Source: Fragilaria crotonensis (lineage: Eukaryota; Bacillariophyta; Fragilariophyceae; Fragilariales; Fragilariaceae). From it: a stretch of DNA of 43,464 nucleotides. Shown here piece after piece: positions 10,176 through 20,645 of the stretch. Position numbers and translations under genes: made by a program. The notes under the pieces are model-generated. The model was not told the origin of the DNA. It saw nothing but the letters and a program-made list of their open reading frames with translations, and made no database searches. The DNA lies in the NCBI GenBank assembly GCA_022925895.1, contig JAKSYS010000532.1:1-43464 (forward strand), given 5' to 3'. Within the stretch, counting starts at the first letter, position 1, and every line of letters begins with the position of its first letter.

Positions 10176-12592
10176 CTGAACCTCAACTGCAGGCAATCAA
10201 GTTCAAATCACGTGTGAATAGCAATGCGCAATGACTGATGCATGTACGACAGGAAAAAACTCGGAAGAATCTGCGCCTTAGTTGACGTTGTTGTCCTGTC
10301 GTTTGTTGTATGTGCGACGAAATGTTTCTCTCCAAAATCGCCCATCCAGTCGTACGAATAAGTTTTATTGCTCCATATTAATAAAGTAGCATAACATGTA
10401 TACGAAGCGAATACTCTTGATACGGAGAGCAGCATGATCAGCATGATTGTTCGCGTTGTGCATACTGAACCCATATAATCACCAACCCCGGCCAATGAAT
10501 CCGTAAGAATGTGTTGTAGAAAAATATGATATGAATAGTTTGAAATACGTCGGCGACTCGCTTGTCCGGCGCTTAGCCAAAAAAATCTATTTGTTTATGA
10601 ATAATCTATCCCTTTGAGGGGAATGGAGGAGCCGCGCATGTCACCCACTTGGAAAATTCCTCCCCATCGGCATTCGCACAGCCAAATCTTCTGCTGTGCC
10701 AGGTACGTTGTACTCGTACTCCAGGAGATCGAGAGGATCTGCATGTCATAAACATGAAACCAGCCAACATATTCGGAATGGATTGTGGATTGCCCTCCTT
10801 GCCACTGGAAGGCTGTGGGGCATGTCGGGATTGCTCCTCACGATCCCAACAACTTGATCGAATGTGTATCCAATACCGTCGTGCTACCGGTAGTCTACTT
10901 CATGTATTATACTATTATACTACTATCATTCTACTTATGATGCCTGGAATCTGAATCTACTACACCGATGTACAGGAAAGTTATCGTACACAGTATCGTA
11001 CATTCTACGTCTTCAGTTCGTCTTTACCCCAGTATGTGATACGAGTAGATCTGATACAGTATTTGGTGAAACAGTACAACAGTATGGGGTGGGTTATAGG
11101 TTATAGGTTATAGGGTTTGACGTACGGCCTCTACAGAATTCAACTGGTAGCAGTACCTGGTACTGAACACAGTCTGGTCCTTCGGACTCGGGACGCGGGA
11201 CTCATCTCGTTCCATTGATCGCAACTTTTTGCGTTTCCTACCCGCCACAATTGGCACAGCGAGAAGTCAACAATGGGACAATTGACCGTCTACTCCAGTG
11301 TTTTGAATGGCAGTCATACTATGAGCACATGTAGACAGTTGCTGAATGTGAGCCACTAGCAGTAGTATGATGATGGCCATGCCAACTTGGGGATTTCATT
11401 GACCCGGACAAAGCTCGTCATTTTGTCGCTTGTCACCAACACGATCCATTCCAGAATCGATACAGCAAGACCAGATCCTCGCATATAATGCGAGTGGATT
11501 GAGAGAGTATGAATAAGGTACAACAACTACGCAATCAAATTCATTAAGGAGAACACAGCATTTCCATCGGAGGTTCCTCAGCGATTGCACGAGCGATGTA
11601 AATGAGAATGGCTTGTAGTGGGACCAACAGATCCCAGTCATCTGGCTTTAAAGAACCCACTTTGTAACTCTTTCCTTCGGGTTTAGAAGCAACCCCTCAA
11701 GCTTCCTCTATGCCGCTCCTCCAACAGGATTCGAGGCCTCGTTCTGCAGGACATGAACGAGAGGAACGCAATTGACACAGCTGTTGCTTCCGCGTTGGCT
11801 CAAGTTACAGAGCCTCATTTCACTCTGCAACTATGATGAAGATCTACAATTCGGCTTCTGCCGGACTCTCCACCAAGAACGAGGGAACGACAACAGGTAA
11901 GATGCTACCTGATACCCACCCTGAATACAGGCCGCTAAAATCCAGTGTGGTGCTGCAAGTCATTGCGGAAGGAGATAGCAACGAAAGGCAGCAAGAAGAT
12001 TTGATTGTTTGTGCTGTGCAATCAATGCTTCACATCAGATCAATCCAAACTTGACGGCGGATGTGACTGATCATTAATTATGGCTTTCCATAGCATTCAC
12101 ATCCACATCATCGCTCATCAGTCACTCTCTATATTAAAGTGAGTATATTTCCATTTCAAGCAAGTTAATAATACTATTGGTATTGGAGTTAATCATAGTT
12201 TGCAAAAGCGTCCATCTCTGTCGCTTTTCTGTCACTTAGCATACCAGGCGGCATCATATTAGTGGCTACACACGTCAAAGTATCCCTTTCGATTCAGGAC
12301 TCCCGTTTGCAAACGAAAGTTCACACCCGTAGCCCACAGGTTTGCTGATACGTTTGTACACAATTATGGTTGGCCTTCAGTTCAACATTCTGGAGTCAAT
12401 AACGTCAAATGGTCCTTTTTCACCAACAACCGTGAATGCAACCAGCAATCGAGTCCATGTAATTGTGCATCAATGCATGGCTTGTACATGTAGTACATGA
12501 GCCAGCGCCTTCGCGGTTCTCTTCCACGTTTCAGTTTCCTCCTGGTATAGCAGCCAGCGGCGTGACTTGAAGAAGCCCTCTTCAGAAAAGTA
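10176..12592. other. Long intergenic region
   Basis: About 2.4 kb without an intact gene. A missing 5' exon of the preceding membrane protein may lie at its left edge; a minus-strand frame at 10208-10495 has a hydrophobic N-terminus but no clear splice donor. A GGTTATA triplet repeat occurs near 11093-11118. A possible gene fragment at 11745-11960 is listed separately. Confidence 0.45.
11745..11960 (+). pseudogene. Possible gamma-glutamyltransferase fragment
   Basis: A plus-strand frame near 11725-11820 reads RNAIDTAVASALAQVTEPH. This resembles the conserved N-terminal region of gamma-glutamyltranspeptidases, which have a GGNAxDAAVAxxLALxVxEPH pattern. It stops soon afterwards. A second frame from 11833 (MMKIYNSASAGL) could be the next segment after a break. 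No other part of the enzyme is seen, and the match rests on about 20 residues, so this is tentative. Confidence 0.25.
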
Positions 12593-13939
12593 CTATCGGT
12601 ACTCGGGAACGGACGAGAACTCCATTGGCGGATCGCTGGGATTCCTCTTCTCACGAGGGAGTGCCGCATCCACAATCTGAAGGACAGCCCTCAAACGGCC
12701 GGCAGAGTCGGCCACGTAACGGTGGAAAAAATCGAGGCCTTTCTTTCGCATCAGACACCGAGTTTCGTTAGGAATGGCACGAATCACGTCGAGCGTTTCC
12801 TTGACACGACTCTGTGGTAGCAGAACTGCCAATTCAGACCAATCCACCACATTCTTGTTGTACGGAAGTACCCAGCCGTCACTAAAGACGACTGGTATCG
12901 CGCCAGATGACAGGATCTCGGAGAAGCGCACAGAGTACAAGCAGTCCCCTCTAGGGGCGGCAACAAAGTCGGAATTAATCAACAGCTTGTAAAAGTCGTC
13001 GTTCTTCTGGGTTTTCCGGCGCCACTGGAACCAACACTTTACGACCGGCAGCAGTGCGAGGATGCTTTGACCGCACATAATGTTTCACTTGAAAAACAGC
13101 GTGGACTCCCCCCTGCCCGCGAACAGATTTCATGTAATCAGTGAATTCTGGAAACGGGATTCTGTGCCGCCCGATGAACGAGTACAACAAAGGTCGATTA
13201 TTCTGGCATGTCTCGATCTCGTGAATCTGACTTTGATTCAGGACCACAGTCTTAACTGGCCATGGTGGCATGCCGAAGTCAAGAGGATGCGTGATATTCT
13301 TGTGCGAGCTCATGTGACCCACAACAAGCTTGGAAAAGATTCCCGATACATCACGGTTCGCTCCTAGACAGTAGTCTGCTCCCTCGGGAAAGTCTTTGCA
13401 GCTTTTCACAACCAGACGAGACTCAGGCGACGAAAGAGCTGGAGATCGCAACGCTCGCTCGATCATGGAACTTTCCTCTGACCAATCTGGTCCCGTCCAT
13501 TGCGCCCGTCCGCCTTCCGTATCTGCATTGAATTCATCACCAGCAAACATCGGCCAGTGAATGAGCTGGCAATTTCATAATCCAGAAATGCAATGATCGC
13601 ACGCTCTGGATTTGGATTTTGTTCAAGGTCTTGCCACGCACTCGCGTTGAATCGCTCGTGAGCAAGGATCGCGTCGTTGAAGTGTCTCATAGCCTGGCAT
13701 CTCTTGTGCGTGATCCCGTGGCTGGAATTTGGATGATACCAGCCGAAGTTTGTGATGGTGATTTCTCTATGATTCCATTTCCCTGCCGACTGGCTTAGAT
13801 CGTCAAATTGATCTGATGAAACGCTGGGCAAGTGATCGCGAAAGTTACCCAACATCAACAGGAACACGCACAAGAGAATAGCTACCTGCGGTATCCTGGG
13901 CATACCATGGGACATGGGAAGGACCGATTTCGATGACAT
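12593..13939 (-). pseudogene. Exostosin-like GT47 glycosyltransferase with two frame breaks
   Basis: The minus strand encodes a type II membrane protein in three consecutive pieces: 13939 to about 13575, about 13575 to about 13060, and about 13060 to 12593. Piece one starts at the ATG at 13939 with a short membrane anchor (VAILLCVFLLMLG). Piece two contains HWPMFAGDEFNADTEGGR and LLYSFIGRHR. Piece three holds the exostosin core (SDFVAAPRGDCLYSVRFSEI, then GAIPVVFSDGWVLPY). Frames go 1, 2, 1, so a one-base loss near 13571-13576 is offset by a one-base gain between about 13095 and 13030. No convincing intron explains either step. The family transfers sugars to glycans in the Golgi. It could be a recent pseudogene, or intact with two sequence errors. 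Confidence 0.75.
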
Positions 13940-14163
13940 GACAGCCCTCGTTGCCGCTTGACGTGGTGCTGCTCGGAGTCGTACTCAAGCCGGAGCTCAT
14001 TGTGAGGTAACATGCCCTCCTGTTGATACACAGGAATTCCTGACATCAAAACACTATACAGCATAGAGTGTCTAGAGTCGATGAAGAGTGCCGAGTATCA
14101 AAGTAAACATAGTATCCGGCGATTTCCTGCGTGAAGATGTTAAAACATATCCTACTAGACCTA

Positions 14164-15153
14164 TCCTACTATATTATAAATTAATTGTGTGCGTGCGTGC
14201 GTGCGTGCGTGAGTCCGTCTGTTACGGAGTATGACCACTCTGGGGTACTGGATGAAATGAATACTGTCTGAATTTTTTCACTTCGCCAGGGTTGAGTACT
14301 GAAAGTAAACAGTAACAGTAAAAGTAGTGGTACGGAGTACGACCAGGTTGGGGGTACTGTACGTCCAGTTTCCTGTAGTAGACACTCCGATCAAATGTGA
14401 GGTACCCACTAGTTATAAATTAATTGTGTGCGTGCGTGCGTGCGTGCGTGCGTCCGTCTGTTACGGAGTATGACCACTCTGGGGTACTGGATCAAATGAA
14501 TACTGTCTGAATTTTTTCACTGTGCGCAATACTTCTCGATGGAAAGTATAAGACAGTACCATGGTACTGCATACTGTAGGGGAAAAAGTAGTGGTACGGA
14601 GTACGACCAGGTTGGGGGTACTGTACGTCCAGTTTCCTGTAGTAGACACTCCGATCAAATGTGAGGCACCCACTCTAGTATATTATAAATTAATCCTACT
14701 ATATTATAAATTAATTGTGTGCGTGCGTGCGTCCGTCTGTTACGGAGTATGACCACTCTGGGGTACTAGTACTGTTGCACTGTTACGTGGATTACATGTA
14801 CTACAGGTCTACAGTACATAAACGGACGGTAATTTATGTTGAAACGACAGTGTGTTACGTTACTGAACGACAATACTGTACGAATTCAAAGTTACTGGAT
14901 GGAATACTCATTGAATTTGCTGTGAACAGGTTGCTTGACAAATGCTACTGTAAAATATACCGTGCGATGAACTGCAATACTGGGGCATGATAAGTACCTG
15001 GTACTGTACTTCATGAAGTTTCCAACGTTGGTACCATGGTACTGCATACTGTAGGGGAAAAAAGTAGTGGTACGGAGTACGACCAGGTTGGGGGTACTGT
15101 ACGTCCAGTTTCCTGAAGTAGACACTCCGATCAAATGTGAGGTACCCACTAGA
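14164..15153. repeat. Three tandem copies of a dispersed repeat (family R1)
   Basis: Copies lie at about 14164-14412, 14414-14681 and 14700-15153. Each starts with TATAAATTAATTGTGTGCG and a GTGC microsatellite, then TTACGGAGTATGACCACTCT, and ends with ACTCCGATCAAATGTGAGG followed by a C-rich end (GTACCCACTAG or GCACCCACTCTAG). Copy 3 has about 200 bp of unrelated GTAC-rich DNA in its middle. Short frames over the copies are repeat-driven and not genes. The layout suggests a short non-autonomous mobile element, but I could not establish inverted ends or a target duplication. Confidence 0.85.
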
Positions 15154-15160
15154 GAGTATA

Positions 15161-15207
15161 AGATCCGATTAGGTTTCACCAATTTGACGTCAGCACCCAC
15201 GTCACAG
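15161..15207 (+). repeat. TGACGTCA-bearing repeat, copy A
   Basis: It reads GATCCGATTAGGTTTCACC then AATTTGACGTCAGC, and ends CCCACGTCACAG. The reverse complement of the whole 45 bp matches copy D at 17951-17993 with only a few differences. The palindrome TGACGTCA is the core of a CRE/bZIP site. Confidence 0.85.
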
Positions 15208-15474
15208 TAATAATCTAGAGTGAGACCTCCTGTAGAAGAATTTTGAAGACATCGGAAATTTGAATGGCTGACAAAACACGGAATCTTTGTTGTTGACTTC
15301 TATCGGTGCTTTTCCTAATGCGCATGCCAAGCCTTTGTCATGTCAGATAGATAACTGCTACTCTTCTCCTTCTATCAGTAATTCATGTGTTTCCCTTTTG
15401 AATCTTCATGTGTTTCCCTTTTGAATCACTTTCAGTACTACACTGTACTGCAACAGTACTACCGTACTCAAAGG

Positions 15475-16592
15475 ACTATTTGGTGTCAAAATTTTGATCT
15501 TCAAATAGCCTCAAATGAACAAGTAACAGTGCGACAGTACGATGGGGACTATTTGAAGATCAATTTCGATCACCAAATAGTCGCCATTGTACTGTACTAG
15601 TGTTACTCGTACTGTGTGACTATTTGAAGATCAATTTGATCACCAAATAGTCGCCATTATACTGTACTGGTGATACTCGTACTGTGCGACTATTTGAAGA
15701 TCAATTTCGATCACCAAATAGTTGCCATTGTACTGTACTAGTGTTACTCGTACTGTGACGACTATTTGACGATCGAATTTCGATCACCAAATAGTCGCCA
15801 TTGTACTGTACTGGTGATACTCGTACTGTGACGACTATTTGAAGATCGAATTTCGATCACCAAATAGTTGCCATTGTACTGTACTAGTGTTACTCGTACT
15901 GTGACGACTATTTGAAGATCGAATTTCGATCACCAAATAGTCACCATTGTACTGTACTGGTGATACTCGTACTGTGACGACTATTTGAAGATCAATTTCG
16001 ATCACCAAATAGTCGCCATTGTACTGTACTAGTGTTACTCGTACTGTGACGACTATTTGAAGATCAATTTCGATCACCAAATAGTCGCCAATGTACTGTA
16101 CTGGTGATACTCGTACTGTGATGACTATTTGAAGATCAATTTCGATCACCAAATAGTCGCCATTATACTGTACTGGTGATACTCGTACTGTGACGACTAT
16201 TTGAAGTCAATTTCGATCACCAAATAGTCGCCATTGTACTGTACTAGTGTTACTCGTACTGTGACGACTATTTGAAGATCAATTTCGATCACCAAATAGT
16301 CGCCATTATACTGTACTGGTGATACTCGTACTGTGATGACTATTTGAAGATCAAATTTTGATCACCAAATAGTCGCCATTATGCTGTACTGGTGATACTC
16401 GTACTGTGACGACTATTTGAAGATCAATTTCGATCACCAAATAGTCGCCATTGTACTGTACTAGTGTTACTCGTACTGTGACGACTATTTGAAGATCAAT
16501 TTCGATCACCAAATAGTCGCCATTATACTGTACTGGTGATACTCGTACTGTGACGACTATTTGAAGATCAATTTCGATCACCAAATAGTCCC
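15475..16592. repeat. 72-bp satellite array, 15 units
   Basis: Fifteen units begin near 15550, 15618, 15690, 15763, 15835, 15908, 15981, 16052, 16124, 16196, 16267, 16339, 16411, 16484 and 16556, with a period of about 72 bp. Each holds the inverted pair GACTATTTG and CAAATAGTC around two GATC words, so each can form a hairpin. Linkers alternate between ACTAGTGTTAC and ACTGGTGATAC, indicating a 144-bp higher-order repeat in much of the array. At the left edge (15475-15512) one hairpin is present in the opposite orientation. Because 72 is divisible by three, long frames read through the minus strand (24-residue period). They are not evidence for a gene. Confidence 0.95.
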
Positions 16593-17764
16593 CATCCTAC
16601 TCATGATGTCGAACAAGAGCGAAAGTCTAAGTCAACATTGTTATTAATTCTAAATGTACTACTTTTAAAAACTCCATGATGAGACATATGTTTGCACACC
16701 TTGCCAACAGGACACCCGAAACTAGGGACCCTTTGGGTGGTGGTTTCTCAGAAGCCATGTTGGCTTTCTCGGTGAAGATAATCTTGTCAGTGCCTCCTCA
16801 ACAAGAAGACCTCTCTCGTGGGCTTTTGAGGCATCAACAAGACTAACTAGTTCCTTTGCTCTTGGCATAATGCTGTCATATGCATTGTAACGTTCCAATT
16901 CGGGTATGTCTTCATGGTGAAAACACGCGATCCAAAATCAATGCAGACAGTTTCTAAACTTGTAGATTCCATGAGGATGTTGTCATTGTCGTCATTATGG
17001 TATTCGTGTGCTGTACATCAACAAAATTATCAGAAACATCAGTTTCATGTCCAGAACAGAGGTCGTTGAGTGGTGCCTCAGGCAAGTGGATCTCTTGCAA
17101 CATTGATTAGCTAGGACCGAATAATGTGCTTGGAACCTTTGTACATAGAAGTAGTGTACTGAAAGAGGTCATACTTGGTTTCCAATGATGCATTGAAATC
17201 ATCGGTTGCATGACAAACATGACCTTTGAAGGCAAAGAAGCAGTCCATGACATAGCCTTGAGAGCAGATAGAGTCTGATCCACTGGATGTGGATCCTGCA
17301 TCAATGGTCCTTCTTGCTTGTTGTGGATGATCCTAAAGAGAACAAAACAGGGGTTGGTTACAGAATAATCGGTAGGTGGGTGCTGTAGTAACGCAAAATG
17401 GCAACAGACAGAGAGCAAACAAGAGCAAAAACAGAACAACAGCAACAAGAGAAACAAAAGCAGCAAGGAGAGCAAGAACAACAAGAGAAACAAGAATGAC
17501 AGGGAGACAAAGTGCCGTACCATCGTGGTTGTGAAAATATCAAAATTATGAGTTTTGTGTGAGTAAACTTGAATCCACTACTGGTACCCTGTTATATACA
17601 CATCTAGACACGATCATTTTTATTTCTATTCAAACAAATGTGGCGCTGATTTATGTTCCTTATCTAGAACGTAGTTTTGCACAAGAGGTGGTTTGAAAAG
17701 TGGGCGCTGAGAAAATCAAAGATAAAGATTCCGTACAAGTTAAATTCCGCAACAAAAGTGCTGA
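16593..17764. other. Region between satellite and inverted repeats, no intact gene
   Basis: Unique-looking DNA. A CAA/GAACAA-rich low-complexity tract at about 17398-17515 produces a Leu/Phe-rich minus-strand frame (17107-17523) that I do not accept as a gene. The rest of that frame (17107-17340) has a mixed composition and could be a fragment of an element gene. Confidence 0.4.
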
Positions 17765-17863
17765 AAAGTGCTGACGTCAAATTGGTGAAACCTAATCGGA
17801 CCCATATGCAAATATATATATCAAATGAGATCCGCTTAGGTTTCACCAATTTGACGTCAGCGT
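17765..17863. repeat. TGACGTCA-bearing repeat, copies B and C, forming a palindrome
   Basis: Copy B (17765-17804, minus orientation) and copy C (17827-17863, plus orientation) are the 15161 repeat in head-to-head arrangement, separated by about 22 bp of AT-rich DNA. Together they could fold into a hairpin with an arm of about 35 bp. Both retain TGACGTCA. Confidence 0.85.
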
Positions 17864-17950
17864 GTACCAATCAGGATGCTCTCAGTATGTTACTGTCTTA
17901 CTGTAGTACTGTAAGTCAGTACGTTGAACGTGAAGACATCAGTACTGTGA

Positions 17951-17993
17951 CGTGGGCGCTGACGTCAAATTGGTGAAACCTAATCGGACCCAC
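17951..17993 (-). repeat. TGACGTCA-bearing repeat, copy D
   Basis: It reads CGTGGGCGCTGACGTCAAAT then TGGTGAAACCTAATCGGACC, the inverted form of copy A. Copies C and D enclose 17827-17993, which has the size and shape of a small MITE. Confidence 0.85.
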
Positions 17994-18135
17994 TTACTAC
18001 CACTAGTACTGGTACCGCTGAACACTCAGTATTGGTAGTGCGTGTAGTGTGTAGTGTGTATTTTGTTTGTATGTCATACAGTACATATATGTTCGGCGTG
18101 TGTAAAGTTGGTACTAGTAACTAGTACCAGTACGT

Positions 18136-18214
18136 TGTTTAGCACACTATTTGTCGAACAAAGCTACGGTAGATTAGGAGTACCAGTACCCTGGTACTGA
18201 AGTAGGCGAACTAA
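18136..18214 (-). repeat. Distal piece of the split 3' LTR of the old Copia
   Basis: The stretch GTTGTTTAGCACACTATTT aligns with 34968-34986 of the 5' LTR, and AAGTAGGCGAACTAA aligns with AAAGTAGACAGTAA at 35055-35067. Continuation of the LTR is found at 29507, across the Harbinger insertion. Confidence 0.75.
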
Positions 18215-18246
18215 GAGCATCCTCACTGCTTGAGCGAAATCTGAGA
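18215..18246 (+). repeat. Left terminal inverted repeat of the Harbinger
   Basis: It begins GAGCATCCTCAC right after TAA. The first 12 bases match the right end perfectly and similarity continues through GAGC and ATCTGA. A perfect 11-bp inverted pair (GGCTCGAGAAT/ATTCTCGAGCC, 18387-18424) lies nearby and might be a subterminal transposase-binding site. Confidence 0.85.
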
Positions 18247-18593
18247 AATGACCCAAGTAGGACCATTTGTGCCGAAAATTTTGTCCAAAATGCATGGCAC
18301 CACTTGTACCTCATATCATACCTCATACTACCTCATACTTGTACCTCAGATTTTGCGCCCAAGGGCCTCAAAATCTGAACTGGTTGGGCTCGAGAATTCA
18401 GCAAAATCAATGTATTCTCGAGCCGGCTCGAGATTCTCGCGCCCCTCGTTTTGTCCTATTGGACCCATTCGAATAACAAATTAGCCAATAGAATGTTATC
18501 ACGGATGCTGTTGGAATAGACCGTGACTGATGTCATTTTCTCGTGATCAGAATGTTCTCGAGTATCGTGATCATAGAATTTTGATTTCGAAAA

Positions 18594-20003
18594 ATGAACA
18601 TCTGTGACAACAACGACGACATCATGGAGTTCCTCATGCATGATGAGGACAATGATTTCACCGACACTCTTGTACTTATCGCCGAGAATCTCGCGAAGGA
18701 AGATGCAGATGATGGTGATGACACTCTTCTTGTTCCCCCATTTGTTTGGGGAAGTGCTTCTTGAGTTGGGAAAGCTCCAAACATTGAACGTCGTCGTGTT
18801 TTTTTTACTCGCATCTACTTTTCCATGATTTTTGGGCCCTTCTCCGATTTACAATGCAATGTATTTCAAGAAGTTCTTCAAGATACCAATTGGATTGTTC
18901 GATGATATTGTGGCAAAGGTGATAGCAAACAACAACTACTTCAGCCAGAAGACAGACGCGGTAGGTAAGATGGGATTGTCATCGGTTCAGAAGATCTGCT
19001 CAGCTGTCCGTCAGCTCACGTCTTGTGTCAGTTCGGCGGAACACGATGACAAGTTTCTTATGGGAGCCTCCACTGGCCTCCTGGAAGCCATGATGAAACG
19101 CTTTTGCCATTCGGTTATTGAAGTTTATGGAGATGAAGCACTCCTCCGTCACCCACATGCTGTTGACATCGGACAACTTCTGGACAAGGGGTGTGCCGCT
19201 GGCTTTCCCAGTTGCATAGGTTCAATTGACTGTATGCATTGGGAGTGGAAGAACTGTCCCTCCAGTTGGAAAGGGATGTTTCAAGGAAAGTCGGGTGTCC
19301 TGACAGTTGTTTTGGAGGCAATTGCGGAAAATAGTGTCGCATTTGGCATTTCAACTTTGGTTCTCCAGGGGCACCATTGAATGATCTCAGCATCTTGGAC
19401 CGCGCTCCCTTATTCAACAATGTTGTTTGTGGTGAATCTCCTTCTGTCAATTTTGTTGTCAAGAACGGGAATGCATATCAGTATGCGTATTGGCTTGGTG
19501 ACGTAATCTGTCCTCGCTATGCTTGTTTTGTGAAAACATTCTTCGCGAAACCCCAGACTCGGATGCAAAAAAATGTTTGCATCGGCACAGGAGGCAAAGA
19601 GGAAGGACATTGAGCAATCATTCGGAATGCTCCAAGCAAGATTCCATATCCTGACCTCCTGACCTCCGCTTGTCGTCTTTGGGAACGTCATGCAATGAAG
19701 ACAGTCATCAAGACGTGTGTGATTCTTCACAATCTTGTGATTGACTTCGAACGCCAGAATGGAGTTGATACTGACTACATTAATGATGAAATGTACATCC
19801 CGCAGCATCCGTTTGTTGTTATTCCTAGACCGGAAGGACAAACATTTGATACAAGATCCCAAATGATCTCGGCAATGCAGAACTAAGAACTTCACACTCG
19901 ACTTCAGCACGATTTGATGATCGACAGGTGGGAGAAATGGTATGCCAACAGCAATGATGACGACGACGAAGAACAACAACAAGAAGCTCAAGACGATAAC
20001 TAG
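18594..20003 (+). pseudogene. PIF/Harbinger (HARBI1-like) DDE transposase, broken
   Basis: This enzyme family cuts element ends and inserts them at TWA sites. The frame opens at the ATG at 18594 with an acidic N-terminus. The middle contains the hallmark FPSCIGSIDCMHWEWKNCP (first catalytic Asp in SIDCMHW), then a GSPG...NDLSILDRAPLF segment with the second Asp, and later the C-terminal part with KDIEQSFGMLQARFHIL (third acidic residue) and CVILHNLVID. Lesions: stop TGA at 18762-18764, frame change near 18825-18835, one near 19335, one in the A-run near 19568-19576, an 8-bp duplication at 19651-19666, and stop TAA at 19884-19886. The frame then stays protein-like (DLMIDRWEKWYANSN) to TAG at 20001-20003. 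Order and length are normal for the family; the gene is dead as written. Confidence 0.88.
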
Positions 20004-20365
20004 TAATCAATAATGCTGTGGCTGGGTGATATTCACGCACCACTGATTAAGGCGAGCCTTCAACGAGCAAGGGGGGCAGCCATCACGGGAATGAGGTCCA
20101 TACGTCAGTATCTTGGCGAACAGTAAAACCACAGCTGCTCCTATAAAAATAATAAAAATAAAATAAAAAGAGCGTGAGTGCGATCTTACTTGGACAAGGT
20201 AAGTTTTCACCGTATGAGTCGAATGCCTCTGGTATGGGCATTGCGGCAGTACGTAAAATAGAGTTCCGGTTTTTTTAGCATAGAAGAGCAGTTTGATAAT
20301 GATGACAACAAAACATTGACGAAGTAGTACTGGAGTAACAAGTAGTAACTATCTAGAAACTAGAA
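20004..20365. other. Harbinger internal spacer
   Basis: Non-coding DNA between the transposase stop and the Copia insertion point, including an A-rich tract at 20141-20170. No gene. Confidence 0.5.
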
Positions 20366-20621
20366 TGAATGAATTCTGCCATGAGTGCGGGATATTCGGA
20401 CACCGGGACAGACCGAAGTATATTGGGCTGACGCGAGACGCGTGCCACGTACGCATGCGCGGATGGGACACTTCATCCGGGGCATGAGGGAACAAGTCTA
20501 GATTAAGCTCACTCTTTTTGTAAATAGTCAAGTTGCATGCTGCTACTAGTTGATTACTACATGTCTTAGAGTCGTCCCTGGCAATGGCGGATGCGCCGCT
20601 CTTGCGAGGGGAATCAACTGA
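20366..20621 (+). repeat. 5' LTR of the recent Copia
   Basis: It starts TGAATGAATTCTGCC and ends GGGGAATCAACTGA. It is identical to the 3' LTR except for one extra G in the GGGG run near 20608-20611. Confidence 0.92.
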
Positions 20622-20622
20622 G

Positions 20623-20634
20623 TTTATCAGACCC
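20623..20634 (+). other. Probable primer-binding site
   Basis: TTTATCAGACCC lies immediately after the 5' LTR. It resembles TGGTATCAGAGCC, the initiator tRNA-Met complement used by many Copia elements, with three mismatches including the usual leading TGG. Confidence 0.45.
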
Positions 20635-20645
20635 AACAGGCATGT

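Noticed and set aside
10208..10495. Minus-strand frame with a signal-peptide-like start, as a first exon of the membrane protein
   Set aside because: No donor site in the required phase with a good consensus was found, so I could not join it to the downstream exon.
14461..15200. Frames with shared peptides in the R1 copies and inverted repeats
   Set aside because: The same peptides recur because the DNA repeats; frames differ between copies and end at variable places.
15835..16584. Minus-strand frames of 77-105 codons with a repeated VIEIDLQIVVTVRV motif
   Set aside because: They are products of the 72-bp satellite, whose period is divisible by three; nothing beyond the repeat supports translation.
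15475..16592. Possible CRISPR array
   Set aside because: Units are 72 bp with near-identical linkers rather than unique spacers, and the genome is eukaryotic.
17107..17523. Leu/Phe-rich 138-codon minus-strand frame resembling a membrane protein
   Set aside because: The hydrophobic part is the translation of a CAA/GAACAA low-complexity tract, so it is not evidence for membrane helices.
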